Source: Candidatus Gottesmanbacteria bacterium RIFCSPHIGHO2_01_FULL_46_14 (GTDB lineage: Bacteria > Patescibacteriota > Microgenomatia > UBA10105 > UBA927). Taken from it: a DNA stretch of 20,882 bases. Below the pieces are notes generated by a model. It did not search any database. It was not told the origin of the DNA and was given only the letters and a program-made list of their open reading frames with translations. Location of the stretch: contig MFJJ01000058.1 of NCBI GenBank assembly GCA_001780895.1, positions 1-20,882 on the forward strand. The letters run 5' to 3'. This document shows positions 7,709 through 13,917 of the stretch, piece by piece (position 1 is the stretch's first letter; each line of letters begins with the position of its first letter). The translations under genes were made by a program, and so were the position numbers.

Positions 7709-8584
7709 TTATAACTCCTCCAGCTTCACATTCTCCGTCTGTTTATCTTTGACGAGCTCGAGGTATTTTTCCGTTGTCGAGAGGCGCTTGTGGCCGACGA
7801 GTTTGCTTAAAGTCGTGATTGGGGTGCCGGCCATCAGGTGATGGGCGATAAAGGTGTGGCGCAAGTCGTTAACTTTAGCTCCATCAATACCGGCAATGCG
7901 AAAATAGCGATCGATTGCCGTCCGAATGTTTCTGATCAGTAAGGGTTTGCCGGTTTTGGTGATAAAGAGCGACTTGCTATTTGCTCCGCCAGCTGGCGGA
8001 CTTCCGCGAACTTCCAGATACTTGGTAAGGGCTTCTTTGCCGGCTTTATTGAGGGGAACCATCCGCTCTTCATGCCCTTCCTCGGCGGCAATATGGAGTT
8101 CTATATCTTTAATATCTTCGAGGGTCAGATTGGCAAGTTCACCGATGCGGACGCCCGTTTGGAGGAATAATTCAACGATCGCATACGTGCGCACGTCCCC
8201 TCGACACGCATCCCGGAGGGCTCGATATTCGAGCTTCGAAAGGATGCGGGGCGGCTTGACTTCGTATTTGGGGTGTTCAATTTCGATTGCGGGGTCTGTA
8301 TTGATGGTACCACTAGCCTTTAGGAATCGAAAAAAGGTCTTGATAGAGTTGATTTTTCGGGAGATCGACTTGGGTGTGTAGTTATCGCTACCGAGTTTTT
8401 TGAGAAAGGCTTCGAGCTCATCGTGGGTAATCTCTCCGATGGCTTTTTTGCCCATATTGCCTAAAAATTGGGTAAGTTGTTCAATATCTTTGCCGTATGC
8501 TACGATGGTAGCGCGTGCACGCCTGCGCTGGCTTAAGTAATCAATAAACTGATCGTGGGCGGCTTTGAGGTCAACTGTTGTCAT
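7709..8584 (-). CDS. Tyrosine recombinase, XerC/XerD family
   Basis: This 291-aa protein has the two-domain layout of Xer recombinases, which resolve chromosome dimers at dif. An N-terminal SAM-like core-binding domain (about 5-92) is followed by the catalytic domain. Active-site residues are Arg146 (TGVRIGEL), Arg242 (NDLRHTF), His265 (LVGHKRLS) and the nucleophile Tyr274 (TEKYLEL). The usual His of the HxLR box is Asn239. A loop SPPAGG (195-200) is encoded by a perfect 16-bp palindrome. The frame is open to a TTG at 8620, but ATG 8584 matches the family start. A hairpin (AGACCG/CGGTCT) lies just upstream. With no other mobile-element gene nearby, it is probably the housekeeping Xer, though an integron-like or phage origin cannot be excluded. 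Confidence 0.88.
   Translation of the reverse strand: MTTVDLKAAHDQFIDYLSQRRRARATIVAYGKDIEQLTQFLGNMGKKAIGEITHDELEAFLKKLGSDNYTPKSISRKINSIKTFFRFLKASGTINTDPAIEIEHPKYEVKPPRILSKLEYRALRDACRGDVRTYAIVELFLQTGVRIGELANLTLEDIKDIELHIAAEEGHEERMVPLNKAGKEALTKYLEVRGSPPAGGANSKSLFITKTGKPLLIRNIRTAIDRYFRIAGIDGAKVNDLRHTFIAHHLMAGTPITTLSKLVGHKRLSTTEKYLELVKDKQTENVKLEEL
7985..8000. repeat. Perfect 16-bp palindrome in the recombinase gene
   Basis: TCCGCCAGCTGGCGGA equals its own reverse complement and falls in frame in xerC, encoding the Pro/Ala/Gly-rich insert SPPAGG in a loop of the catalytic domain. GC content and composition differ from the flanks. Confidence 0.75.
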
Positions 8585-8646
8585 AAAAGGTATCGGTAAT
8601 CGTATTTTAGACCGCTGCAACGGTCTTAATGCACGTTACAATACCC

Positions 8647-8652
8647 TATAAT
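8647..8652 (+). promoter_or_regulatory. Probable -10 of the ftsB/divIC-like gene
   Basis: A consensus TATAAT lies 32 nt before the ATG at 8685; the -35 region (TCTTAA at 8624) is weak. Unlike most genes here, this one has room for a leader, and AGAGGA at 8676-8681 serves as a ribosome-binding site. Confidence 0.5.
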
Positions 8653-8684
8653 ATCACATAAAAAGCCATCCTGCAAGAGGATTT

Positions 8685-9032
8685 ATGAGAATTATCCGTA
8701 GCCGTGGGTTTCGCCTTATTATTTTTCTCGTTAGCCTCGGCGCGCTTATTACGGCACCGCGCTCGCTCTTTGAGATGTGGCAAAGAAGGGACATCGGCCG
8801 CGAGCGACAGGAGGTTCGAGACGATTTGGCTTCGAAAAATGAGGAACTGAAACGGGAGCTCATGCAGGCACAGACACCTGAGTATATCGAAGAGGTCGCA
8901 CGAGAAAAACTGGGACTCATCAAAGAAGGGGAGACCATCATATTAATGCCAAATGACAAATTACAAATGACAAATGAGAACCAAGAAGAGAATATTGCCA
9001 ATTGGAAGAAATGGTTGAGGCTGTTCTTTTGA
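8685..9032 (+). CDS. FtsB/DivIC-like septum formation protein
   Basis: A 115-aa bitopic protein with a short cytoplasmic N-terminus, a membrane segment at about 9-26 and a charged coiled coil at about 35-68, followed by TPEYIEEVAREKLGLIKEGE, the hallmark of the FtsB/DivIC family (PEYIE..AR.KLG). These proteins join the divisome and link FtsL/FtsQ to septal wall synthesis. The tail after residue 88 is encoded by 7-nt tandem repeats (8953-8980) and then IANWKKWLRLFF, so it is lineage-specific. It is a single gene, divergent from the recombinase, with a terminator after it. Confidence 0.85.
   Translation: MRIIRSRGFRLIIFLVSLGALITAPRSLFEMWQRRDIGRERQEVRDDLASKNEELKRELMQAQTPEYIEEVAREKLGLIKEGETIILMPNDKLQMTNENQEENIANWKKWLRLFF
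8953..8980 (+). repeat. Four 7-nt tandem repeats in the 3' end of the ftsB-like gene
   Basis: ATGACAA, ATTACAA, ATGACAA and ATGAGAA follow each other without gaps. The unit is not a multiple of three, so each copy is read in a different frame, producing the NDKLQMTNEN tail. Confidence 0.8.
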
Positions 9033-9044
9033 GGCTATTATGTC

Positions 9045-9108
9045 CAGCACTTCGTGCTGTCCATCAGCCTCATGAGGAAGGAAAATCCGCCCTTCGGCGG
9101 ATTTTTTT
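9045..9108 (+). terminator. Rho-independent terminator after the ftsB-like gene
   Basis: AAAATCCGCC (9082-9091), loop CTTC, GGCGGATTTT (9096-9105) and further T's form a 10-bp stem with a T-run. A smaller hairpin CAGCAC-TTC-GTGCTG (9045-9059) precedes it. The A-run on the other side may also stop the converging tRNA-Met transcript. Confidence 0.88.
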
Positions 9109-9118
9109 ATGTCCTCAG

Positions 9119-9190
9119 TGTCAAGGGTGGGGATCGAACCCACGACCCACAGTTTATGATACTGTTGCTCTACCACTGAGCTACCCTGAC
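9119..9190 (-). tRNA. tRNA with CAU anticodon, probably elongator Met
   Basis: Minus-strand cloverleaf of 72 nt: acceptor GTCAGGG/CCTTGAC (one G-U), D-arm GCTC/GAGC with loop AGTGGTA, anticodon stem ACAGT/ACTGT with loop ATCATAA, variable GGGTC, T-arm GTGGG/CCCAC with loop TTCGATC, discriminator A, no encoded CCA. A paired 1-72 and the absence of three G-C pairs in the anticodon stem argue against an initiator. Since an Ile(UAU) tRNA exists in this genome, Met is likelier than TilS-modified Ile. Confidence 0.9.
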
Positions 9191-9199
9191 ACGGTTATC

Positions 9200-9228
9200 A
9201 TTGTACAAAAATACGAATGATACGGCAA
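9200..9228 (-). promoter_or_regulatory. Promoter of tRNA-Met
   Basis: TTGCCG (9223-9228), a 17-nt spacer and TACAAT (9200-9205) on the minus strand, with the -10 ending 10 nt before the tRNA 5' end at 9190. Confidence 0.65.
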
Positions 9229-9233
9229 TATGT

Positions 9234-9277
9234 ACAAAGTTTACCTATTGACAAAGTTTACAAAATTACCTTATCAT
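9234..9277 (+). promoter_or_regulatory. Promoter and probable operator of the phd-vapC pair
   Basis: TTGACA (9248-9253) and TATCAT (9272-9277) are 18 nt apart, and the -10 ends 9 nt before ATG 9286, so the message is nearly leaderless. ACAAAGTTTAC occurs at 9234-9244 and 9251-9261, a 17-nt direct repeat across the -35, a plausible site for autorepression by the antitoxin. Confidence 0.65.
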
Positions 9278-9285
9278 ACCACCAT

Positions 9286-9549
9286 ATGCTTCAGACCGTT
9301 CCGATAAAAGATACCAGAAATCAACTTGCCGATCTTATCAATCAAGTAGACGTCGGGGGTAAATCATTTATTATTACTAAATTTGGTAAACCTAAAGCAA
9401 TGCTCGTGCCGATGCAATCAACTCTCACAAAAGCGTCAGTAAAGCCATTGCCTAGCTTTGGCGCGTGGAAAGACAGAACAGACATTGGCGACAGCGAGGA
9501 ATGGGTGAGAACAATACGGAAAAAAATGAGCAGCCGGTATGAAAAGTAA
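9286..9549 (+). CDS. Phd/YefM-family antitoxin
   Basis: An 87-aa protein with the Phd/YefM DNA-binding fold in its first 50 or so residues (VPIKDTRNQLADLINQV...FIITKFGKPKAMLVP), the pattern of Phd antitoxins. The C-terminal tail (about 55-87) is charged and would wrap around the toxin. I take ATG 9286; the frame is open to 9217, but the intervening sequence contains the promoter. It overlaps vapC by 11 nt. It is expected to block the VapC nuclease and repress its own promoter with it. Confidence 0.88.
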   Translation: MLQTVPIKDTRNQLADLINQVDVGGKSFIITKFGKPKAMLVPMQSTLTKASVKPLPSFGAWKDRTDIGDSEEWVRTIRKKMSSRYEK

Positions 9550-9925
9550 GTATATTGCCGATACAACCGTCTTAGTCGACTATCTCAGACATAATGAATC
9601 TGCGAGAGGTTTTCTCGAACGGGAACGACCTGCGGTTTCCTTGGTGAGCAGGGCAGAACTTATCCATGGGGCAAAAGACAAACCAGGATTGCGTAAAGCC
9701 ATGGCTTTGTGTGACCGTTTAGAAGAATTGTCCTTTACAGAGGTGAGTACGAAAGACGCACTTCGGCTTCTCGAGACATATCATCTTTCTCATGGTTTAT
9801 TTTTTCTTGACGCCCTCATTGCGTCAACGGCACTTGAGCATAGCCTTACGCTCGTCACCCATAACACCAAACACTTTTCCTTTATCCCGAAACTTGCTGT
9901 CGGTGCCTGGACGGAGTTTGCGTAA
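9539..9925 (+). CDS. vapC: VapC-type PIN-domain toxin
   Basis: A 128-aa PIN nuclease. The acidic residues expected to hold Mg2+ are Asp8 (IADTTVLVDYL), Glu40 (SRAELIHGA) and Asp91 (FFLDALIAS), with Asn109 in VTHNTKHF near the fourth site. VapC toxins cut tRNA or rRNA at one site. It overlaps its antitoxin by 11 nt, and its last 102 nt overlap the convergent GIY-YIG gene. All active-site residues are present, so it is probably functional. Confidence 0.93.
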   Translation: MKSKYIADTTVLVDYLRHNESARGFLERERPAVSLVSRAELIHGAKDKPGLRKAMALCDRLEELSFTEVSTKDALRLLETYHLSHGLFFLDALIASTALEHSLTLVTHNTKHFSFIPKLAVGAWTEFA

Positions 9926-10198
9926 AAAAACACCCCCCATAAGGGATGCCTTGAGGTTGAGGAGATGGATCTTCTTTAGCCTGGGCCAGGATTTGATTTC
10001 GAGCTCTCGTTTGAGCGCGGCGGATTTTGAAGGAAGTTTTTCGGAATACAGTATTCTTACTGGCTTGTGACTTCGGGTATACGCGCTGCCCTTTCCTTTT
10101 TCGTGATCCTCAAAGCGCCTTTGAGGATTCGGAGAAATGCCGGTGTAGAAGCTGCCGCCCTCGCAGAGAAGGATATAGACAAACCAGTTAGTAGACAT
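9824..10198 (-). CDS. GIY-YIG (URI-type) nuclease domain protein
   Basis: A single-domain protein with WFVYILLCEGGSFYTGIS, a GIY-YIG variant (VYI...YTG), Arg27/28 after it, DHEKGKGSAYTRSHKPV, and Glu in ALKRELEIKSW, as in the UPF0213/YhbQ group. These small proteins are thought to be DNA nucleases of uncertain role. The domain ends by about residue 81; the remaining 43 residues are antisense to vapC and may be a read-through extension rather than conserved protein. I chose ATG 10198 (MSTN); an upstream start at 10231 would overlap yraN more. The start overlaps the yraN 3' end by 11 nt, so it is probably in the yraN-comM-dprA operon. Confidence 0.85.
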   Translation of the reverse strand: MSTNWFVYILLCEGGSFYTGISPNPQRRFEDHEKGKGSAYTRSHKPVRILYSEKLPSKSAALKRELEIKSWPRLKKIHLLNLKASLMGGVFLRKLRPGTDSKFRDKGKVFGVMGDERKAMLKCR

Positions 10199-10541
10199 TT
10201 TCGTAGTGCGTGAGGCGGACGAGTTCGTCATTTTGGTCTAACACGACCGCAACAACATCGATCCGGCAGGGGAGGGATTTGCCCTTTGTATACACCATAG
10301 CCGTGTTGCGAACTTTTTGTAATTTCCGCGGACTGATCATTTCTTCGGGTAATCCAAACTCAATGCCTGTTTTTGCTTTGACTTCAACGAATACCAACGT
10401 ATCTTGATCTTGTGCAATAATATCAATTTCTCCGAATTTATTTCCAAAGTTCCGTTCGAGTATTTTCAGCCCCTTTTTCTTGAGCGTTTCTGCTGCGTAG
10501 TCTTCGGCCAGGCGACCGGTTGCACGATTAAACGCCTTCAT
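10188..10541 (-). CDS. yraN: YraN/UPF0102 family nuclease-like protein
   Basis: A 117-aa protein with the UPF0102 signature: GRLAEDYAAETLKKKG, then GEIDIIAQD (Glu38, Asp40) and LVFVEVKAK (Glu53, Lys55). These residues form a restriction-endonuclease-like core resembling Holliday-junction resolvases. The length is typical. Its start overlaps the comM stop by 4 nt. The neighbourhood with comM and dprA, both acting on incoming single-stranded DNA, suggests a role in recombination during natural transformation. Confidence 0.93.
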   Translation of the reverse strand: MKAFNRATGRLAEDYAAETLKKKGLKILERNFGNKFGEIDIIAQDQDTLVFVEVKAKTGIEFGLPEEMISPRKLQKVRNTAMVYTKGKSLPCRIDVVAVVLDQNDELVRLTHYENVY

Positions 10542-12067
10542 ACCCGCTGTTTATACTGGAGGGCTTCTGCCATGTGGACCGGGAGAATATCACCCGATGC
10601 GGCAAGGTCGGCAATGGTTCTGGCAACTTTTATCATGCGAAAATAGCTTCTGGCCGATAGATCATATTTGTCTGCGGCGAGTTTGAGAAAGTTTTCAGCT
10701 TCCTGGGTGAGCCTGCCAATTTTTTTGACCTCCTTATTTCTCATTTGCGAATTGGTATAGATCGGCAGTCCCATAAATCGTTTTTCTTGGATTTTTCGCG
10801 CTTTTATGACCGCTTCTTTGGCAAGTTTTGTTGTCATCGTATCGGTTGTTTTGGTGCCGGTAACAGACAATTTTTCCACCTCAACTGCTGCAACCGGCAC
10901 AGAAAGGTCAATCCGATCGAGGATCGGTCCGGAGATCCGGTGATGATATTTGGTAATTTGTCTCTCCGTGCATTTGCACTCCCGTTTGGGGTGGCCAAGA
11001 TAGCCGCAGGGACAGGGATTGATTGCGGCAATTAAAGTAAAACTCGCTGGATATTTGACGTGACCGGACACGCGGACGATTTCGACAACGCCATCTTCCA
11101 TGGGTTGGCGCAAACTCTCCAACACACCTCTGGGAAATTCCGGCATTTCATCCAGGAATAGGACACCCAAATGTGCAAGGCTCACTTCTCCGGGGATGGG
11201 ATTGGTGCCCCCGCCGATTAACCCGGCCGCAGACACCCCGTGATGGGGTGCGCGGAACGATCGCCGTTTGATGAGTGCTTTACCGGGAGTGAGCAATCCC
11301 GAGATGGAATAAATGCGGGTAACCTCGAGTGCCTCCCGGTCTGAAAGCGGTGGCAGAATGCCCGGGAGTGCGCGGGCGAGCATCGTTTTCCCCGTCCCCG
11401 GAGGACCCCACATGAGGACGTTATGGCCTCCGGCAGCCGCAATGATGAGTGCCCGTTTGGCTTGTTCCTGGCCGGAAATTTCGCCTAGATCAAAGTCAAC
11501 CGCAACCTCCTCATCTTCTTCTGCCGGTTCGTGAACAAGAGGAGCGATTACCTGTTGGTTCGATAGGTGATGAGCGAGCTGCGAAAGCGTACCAATCGGA
11601 ATAACCGTGATCCCTGAAACGACCGTGGCTTCGGCGGCCGAGGGCGCGGGAACGAATACGCTCGCGTTTTTCTGTTTCTGTGCAAAGAGTGCAAGCAAAA
11701 GAATTCCCCGGGTGGGTCGGAGGCTCCCATCTAAAGAAAGTTCACCGTAGAAAAATGTATGTTTAAGGTCAAACGGAGGAAGTTGCTCGCTTGCCAACAA
11801 AATTCCAACAGCAATCGGCAGGTCATAGGCGACGCTGTCTTTGGGAAGATCAGCAGGAGCCAGATTGACCGTAATCTTTTTGGGCGGAAAATCAAAACCG
11901 GAGTTGATAAGCGCGGTTTTGACTCGCTCGCGCGCTTCTTCGATGGCTTTACTGGCCAGGCCCACAATAGTAAATCCAGGAAAACCAGCGCTTGCTACGT
12001 CTACTTCGACGTCGACGCCGACGGTTTCCAATCCAATATTTGCAATAGAACTAATTTTGGCGAGCAT
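10538..12067 (-). CDS. comM: ComM/YifB-type AAA+ helicase (Mg-chelatase-like)
   Basis: 509 aa, full length for the family. An N-terminal ChlI-like/Lon-like domain (1-165, beginning with MLAKISSIANIGLETVGVDVEVD) precedes an AAA+ motor with Walker A GPPGTGKT (221-228) and Walker B VLFLDEM (302-308). A Cys cluster (352, 354, 364, 366 in PCPCGYLGHPKRECKC) may bind zinc, and a C-terminal Mg_chelatase_C domain follows. ComM in Vibrio is a hexameric helicase that drives branch migration during natural transformation. The 5' end overlaps dprA by 17 nt and the 3' end overlaps yraN by 4 nt, so it is translated in an operon. Confidence 0.97.
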   Translation of the reverse strand: MLAKISSIANIGLETVGVDVEVDVASAGFPGFTIVGLASKAIEEARERVKTALINSGFDFPPKKITVNLAPADLPKDSVAYDLPIAVGILLASEQLPPFDLKHTFFYGELSLDGSLRPTRGILLLALFAQKQKNASVFVPAPSAAEATVVSGITVIPIGTLSQLAHHLSNQQVIAPLVHEPAEEDEEVAVDFDLGEISGQEQAKRALIIAAAGGHNVLMWGPPGTGKTMLARALPGILPPLSDREALEVTRIYSISGLLTPGKALIKRRSFRAPHHGVSAAGLIGGGTNPIPGEVSLAHLGVLFLDEMPEFPRGVLESLRQPMEDGVVEIVRVSGHVKYPASFTLIAAINPCPCGYLGHPKRECKCTERQITKYHHRISGPILDRIDLSVPVAAVEVEKLSVTGTKTTDTMTTKLAKEAVIKARKIQEKRFMGLPIYTNSQMRNKEVKKIGRLTQEAENFLKLAADKYDLSARSYFRMIKVARTIADLAASGDILPVHMAEALQYKQRV

Positions 12068-12863
12068 AATACTTCCCCGCCCGTTCTATGAGTTGTCCGG
12101 TTAGGGCTAAAAGCGACAGTTGTGCACCAATTTCCGATACGGGTTTACCTAGTTTTCGGGAAATTTCGCTTGGGGTGAGCGCGTCGCTCGTCAACAATCG
12201 AAGCAGGGGATCAGATGAGGATTTTTGGGGTTGGGGTTGATCGCCGAGCCACATTTTGGCTTTTCCCGTCGCGATAAGTTCATTGGTGCCGACGGACGTG
12301 GGACTCGTAATCGGACCGGGGACTGCCCATACGGGGCGCTTTAATTTCTCGGCGATTTTTGCTGTCACGAGCGAACCGCTTTTTACTGCTGCTTCTATCA
12401 CGATGACTTCCGCCGACAGCGCGACGATGATGCGGTTTCTGACCGGAAACGTCCAGAGCGTGGGCTGCTGATCCTTCCATTCCGAAAGCAAGAGTCCGTG
12501 ATCGGTTATGTTCCGTGCAAGTTTTTTCTCCTCACCACTGATTGGATAGGTAATACCCCATCCTAAGACTGCAATCGTTCTTCCGCCGTTTTCAAGACAC
12601 ATCCGATGTGCGTATTGATCGACTCCGTACATAAACCCGGAGACGATGGTTTTTCTCTCGAAGACGAGTTTGGGAACGATTTTTTCGATAACCCGGCGGC
12701 CATACTCGGTCATCCTCCTGCTGCCAACGACGGCAACACAGTTTTCAAATAATTGAGGATCCCACGTTTCCGAAAAGTAGAGTTCTTTTGGGGGATTGGG
12801 GAGATCGTTAAGTTTGGATAACTCCGGCTTTTTTTGCCAATCAACTATCGGCAGGTAGTCCAT
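12051..12863 (-). CDS. dprA: DNA-processing protein DprA
   Basis: DprA binds incoming single-stranded DNA and loads RecA. The Rossmann core carries VGSRR (46-50), SGFMYGVDQYAH (75-86), FPVRNRII (139-146), KSGSLVTA (161-168) and VPGP (181-184). A winged helix (about 219-270, LTPSEISRKLG) follows; the N-terminal SAM domain of many homologues is absent. The frame is open to 12929, but that start would sit over the divergent relB start. ATG 12863 (MDYLPIVDW) gives 270 aa and lies 7 nt after TATGCT, so a leaderless mRNA is likely. It is the first gene of dprA-comM-yraN-GIY-YIG. Confidence 0.95.
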   Translation of the reverse strand: MDYLPIVDWQKKPELSKLNDLPNPPKELYFSETWDPQLFENCVAVVGSRRMTEYGRRVIEKIVPKLVFERKTIVSGFMYGVDQYAHRMCLENGGRTIAVLGWGITYPISGEEKKLARNITDHGLLLSEWKDQQPTLWTFPVRNRIIVALSAEVIVIEAAVKSGSLVTAKIAEKLKRPVWAVPGPITSPTSVGTNELIATGKAKMWLGDQPQPQKSSSDPLLRLLTSDALTPSEISRKLGKPVSEIGAQLSLLALTGQLIERAGKYYARQN

Positions 12864-12869
12864 GAGTTT

Positions 12870-12929
12870 AGCATAACACATGCTGTACTTGACAAGAGGT
12901 ATACCATCGTATATACTTTGGCATACCAT
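12870..12929. promoter_or_regulatory. Overlapping divergent promoters of dprA (-) and relB (+)
   Basis: Plus strand: TTGACA 12889-12894, 17-nt spacer, TATACT 12912-12917, ATG 12928. Minus strand: a possible -35 TTGTCA at 12890-12895 and -10 TATGCT at 12870-12875 (spacing short, 14 nt), dprA ATG at 12863. The two -35 elements share CTTGACAAG. GGTATACCAT (12898-12907) and GGCATACCAT (12920-12929) are 22 bp apart and could be antitoxin-binding sites. Confidence 0.6.
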
Positions 12930-13212
12930 GAGTTATGCAGTCGTGACGACCAAGATCGATCCCCGGACCAAGAAAGAGGCAATGGAAACTGCGCAGGCAC
13001 TTGGTATGCCGCTTTCTGTGGTCATCAAGGCATTTTTGAAACAATTTATTCGGACAAAGTCCGTCGCGTTCAGTGCTGATGATGAGGTGCCAAATGACTA
13101 TCTCAAAAGCTTGATGCGTCAGGCTGAAAAAGATCTCAAAGCAGGCAAGACTTCTCCGGCCTTCGATAACGCCAGAGATGCAATCGCTTACCTCGAAAAA
13201 CAGGGAATATGA
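12928..13212 (+). CDS. RelB/DinJ-like ribbon-helix-helix antitoxin
   Basis: A 94-aa protein. Residues 3-45 (AVVTTKIDPRTKKEAMETAQALGMPLSVVIKAFLKQFI) fit the ribbon-helix-helix fold of RelB/DinJ: a short strand, then two helices. The tail (55-94) contains RQAEKDLKAGKTSPAF, probably the toxin-binding helix. ATG 12928 is chosen because the promoter -10 ends 11 nt upstream; the earlier ATG at 12880 lies upstream of the promoter. The stop overlaps the toxin start (ATGA). Confidence 0.88.
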   Translation: MSYAVVTTKIDPRTKKEAMETAQALGMPLSVVIKAFLKQFIRTKSVAFSADDEVPNDYLKSLMRQAEKDLKAGKTSPAFDNARDAIAYLEKQGI

Positions 13213-13481
13213 TTGTCAAATATTCTCCTTCGTTTTTACACACCACCAAAAAAATCGATGTGAGAATTAGAAAAAGCCTCAAACAGAAACTCGAAATTTT
13301 CTATAAAAACCCTAACGATTCAGTGTTAAAGAATCATGTGTTACGAGATGCGTACGAAGGATATCGAAGTATTAACATTACCGCTGACTGGCGCGCGATT
13401 TACAAGGAAGTGCAGATAGGCGAGGATACGGTTGCTTACTTTGTCGCCCTTGGAACCCACAAGCAGCTGCATGGGAAATAA
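13209..13481 (+). CDS. RelE/YafQ-superfamily toxin
   Basis: A 90-aa RelE-fold protein: two N-terminal helices (SPSFLHTTKKIDVRIRKSLKQKLEIFYKNP), then beta strands with RDAYEGYRSINITADWRAIYK, a short strand and GTHKQLHGK at the C-terminus. The motif GYRSINITADWRAIY and the terminal HxxLxGK are typical of YafQ-like mRNA interferases that cut mRNA in the ribosome. It overlaps its antitoxin by 4 nt. Confidence 0.9.
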   Translation: MIVKYSPSFLHTTKKIDVRIRKSLKQKLEIFYKNPNDSVLKNHVLRDAYEGYRSINITADWRAIYKEVQIGEDTVAYFVALGTHKQLHGK

Positions 13482-13492
13482 TCGACCCGCCT

Positions 13493-13521
13493 TTGACCAA
13501 AGTCAGCTTCTGCGGTATACT
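13493..13521 (+). promoter_or_regulatory. Promoter of the following tRNA
   Basis: TTGACC (13493-13498), a 17-nt spacer and TATACT (13516-13521), with the tRNA 5' end at 13541, 20 nt after the -10. Confidence 0.7.
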
Positions 13522-13540
13522 AATACTTGCTATAAAAAGC

Positions 13541-13610
13541 CGCGGGGTAGTGTACAGTTGCACAGAAGGCTCATAATCTTCTAGGCTGGGTGCGACTCCC
13601 AGCCCCGCAA
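13541..13610 (+). tRNA. tRNA with CAU anticodon and unusual elbow
   Basis: Cloverleaf of 70 nt: acceptor CGCGGGG/CCCCGCA (six pairs plus C1-A72 mismatch), D-arm GTGT/GCAC with 6-nt loop ACAGTT, anticodon stem GAAGG/TCTTC with loop CTCATAA, 4-nt variable region TAGG, T-arm CTGGG/CCCAG with loop TGCGACT, discriminator A, no CCA. The C1-A72 mismatch is an initiator feature, but the anticodon stem lacks three G-C pairs and T11-A24 is elongator-like. The D-loop lacks a GG pair and T-loop position 55 is G. It has a good promoter and terminator, so it is probably transcribed. Initiator Met, second Met/Ile2 and decaying gene all remain possible. Confidence 0.75.
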
Positions 13611-13622
13611 CTCGGGTCATTA

Positions 13623-13657
13623 AAGAAAAAAGCTCCTTACTAAGGAGCTTTTTTCTT
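13623..13657. terminator. Strong bidirectional terminator after the tRNA
   Basis: A 17-nt arm at 13623-13639 (AAGAAAAAAGCTCCTTA) is mirrored at 13641-13657 around one base, giving a GC core GCTCCT/AGGAGC with A-run before and T-run after. An outer CGGGTC/GACCCG pair extends it. Confidence 0.92.
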
Positions 13658-13664
13658 CCGACCC

Positions 13665-13778
13665 GATGAGGCTGGTCCTGCCGATGCAGAAGCAAGAGAA
13701 AAATATCTGAAAACCAGTATGGGAACGAGAGTGATTAAGAAGCAACTGGCTAACTATCTACAGATGGGGTTGAAGTGA
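13665..13778 (+). pseudogene. C-terminal remnant of a GIY-YIG nuclease gene
   Basis: The frame reads DEAGPADAEAREKYLKTSMG, continues TRVIKKQLANYLQMGLK and stops. The EAREKYLKT.MG.R.IKKQL.NYL pattern matches the end of URI-type GIY-YIG proteins (…AxxREkyFKTGxGrrfLK…). There is no start codon or N-terminal domain: the tRNA terminator abuts it. It is a truncated leftover, likely from insertion or deletion at this tRNA. The following 13779-13917 holds nothing I can identify. Confidence 0.5.
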
Positions 13779-13917
13779 GTGAAGCGAACTTAATAACCCC
13801 ACTGATTCCCTAGAGGCCCCAATCGGGCTGGTGTGAAGTACGTCAGTGCTGAACATAATAGTCTGAAAAAGATAACGACGCTTCGCTAATAATCCATTAC
13901 GCATTCCAGAGCATGTT

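Noticed and set aside
10745..12104. Several plus-strand ORFs within comM
   Set aside because: They are antisense to a full-length, well-conserved gene and lack recognisable motifs.
12880..12927. Longer N-terminus of the RelB-like antitoxin
   Set aside because: It would overlap the TTGACA/TATACT promoter; the RHH domain begins right after ATG 12928.
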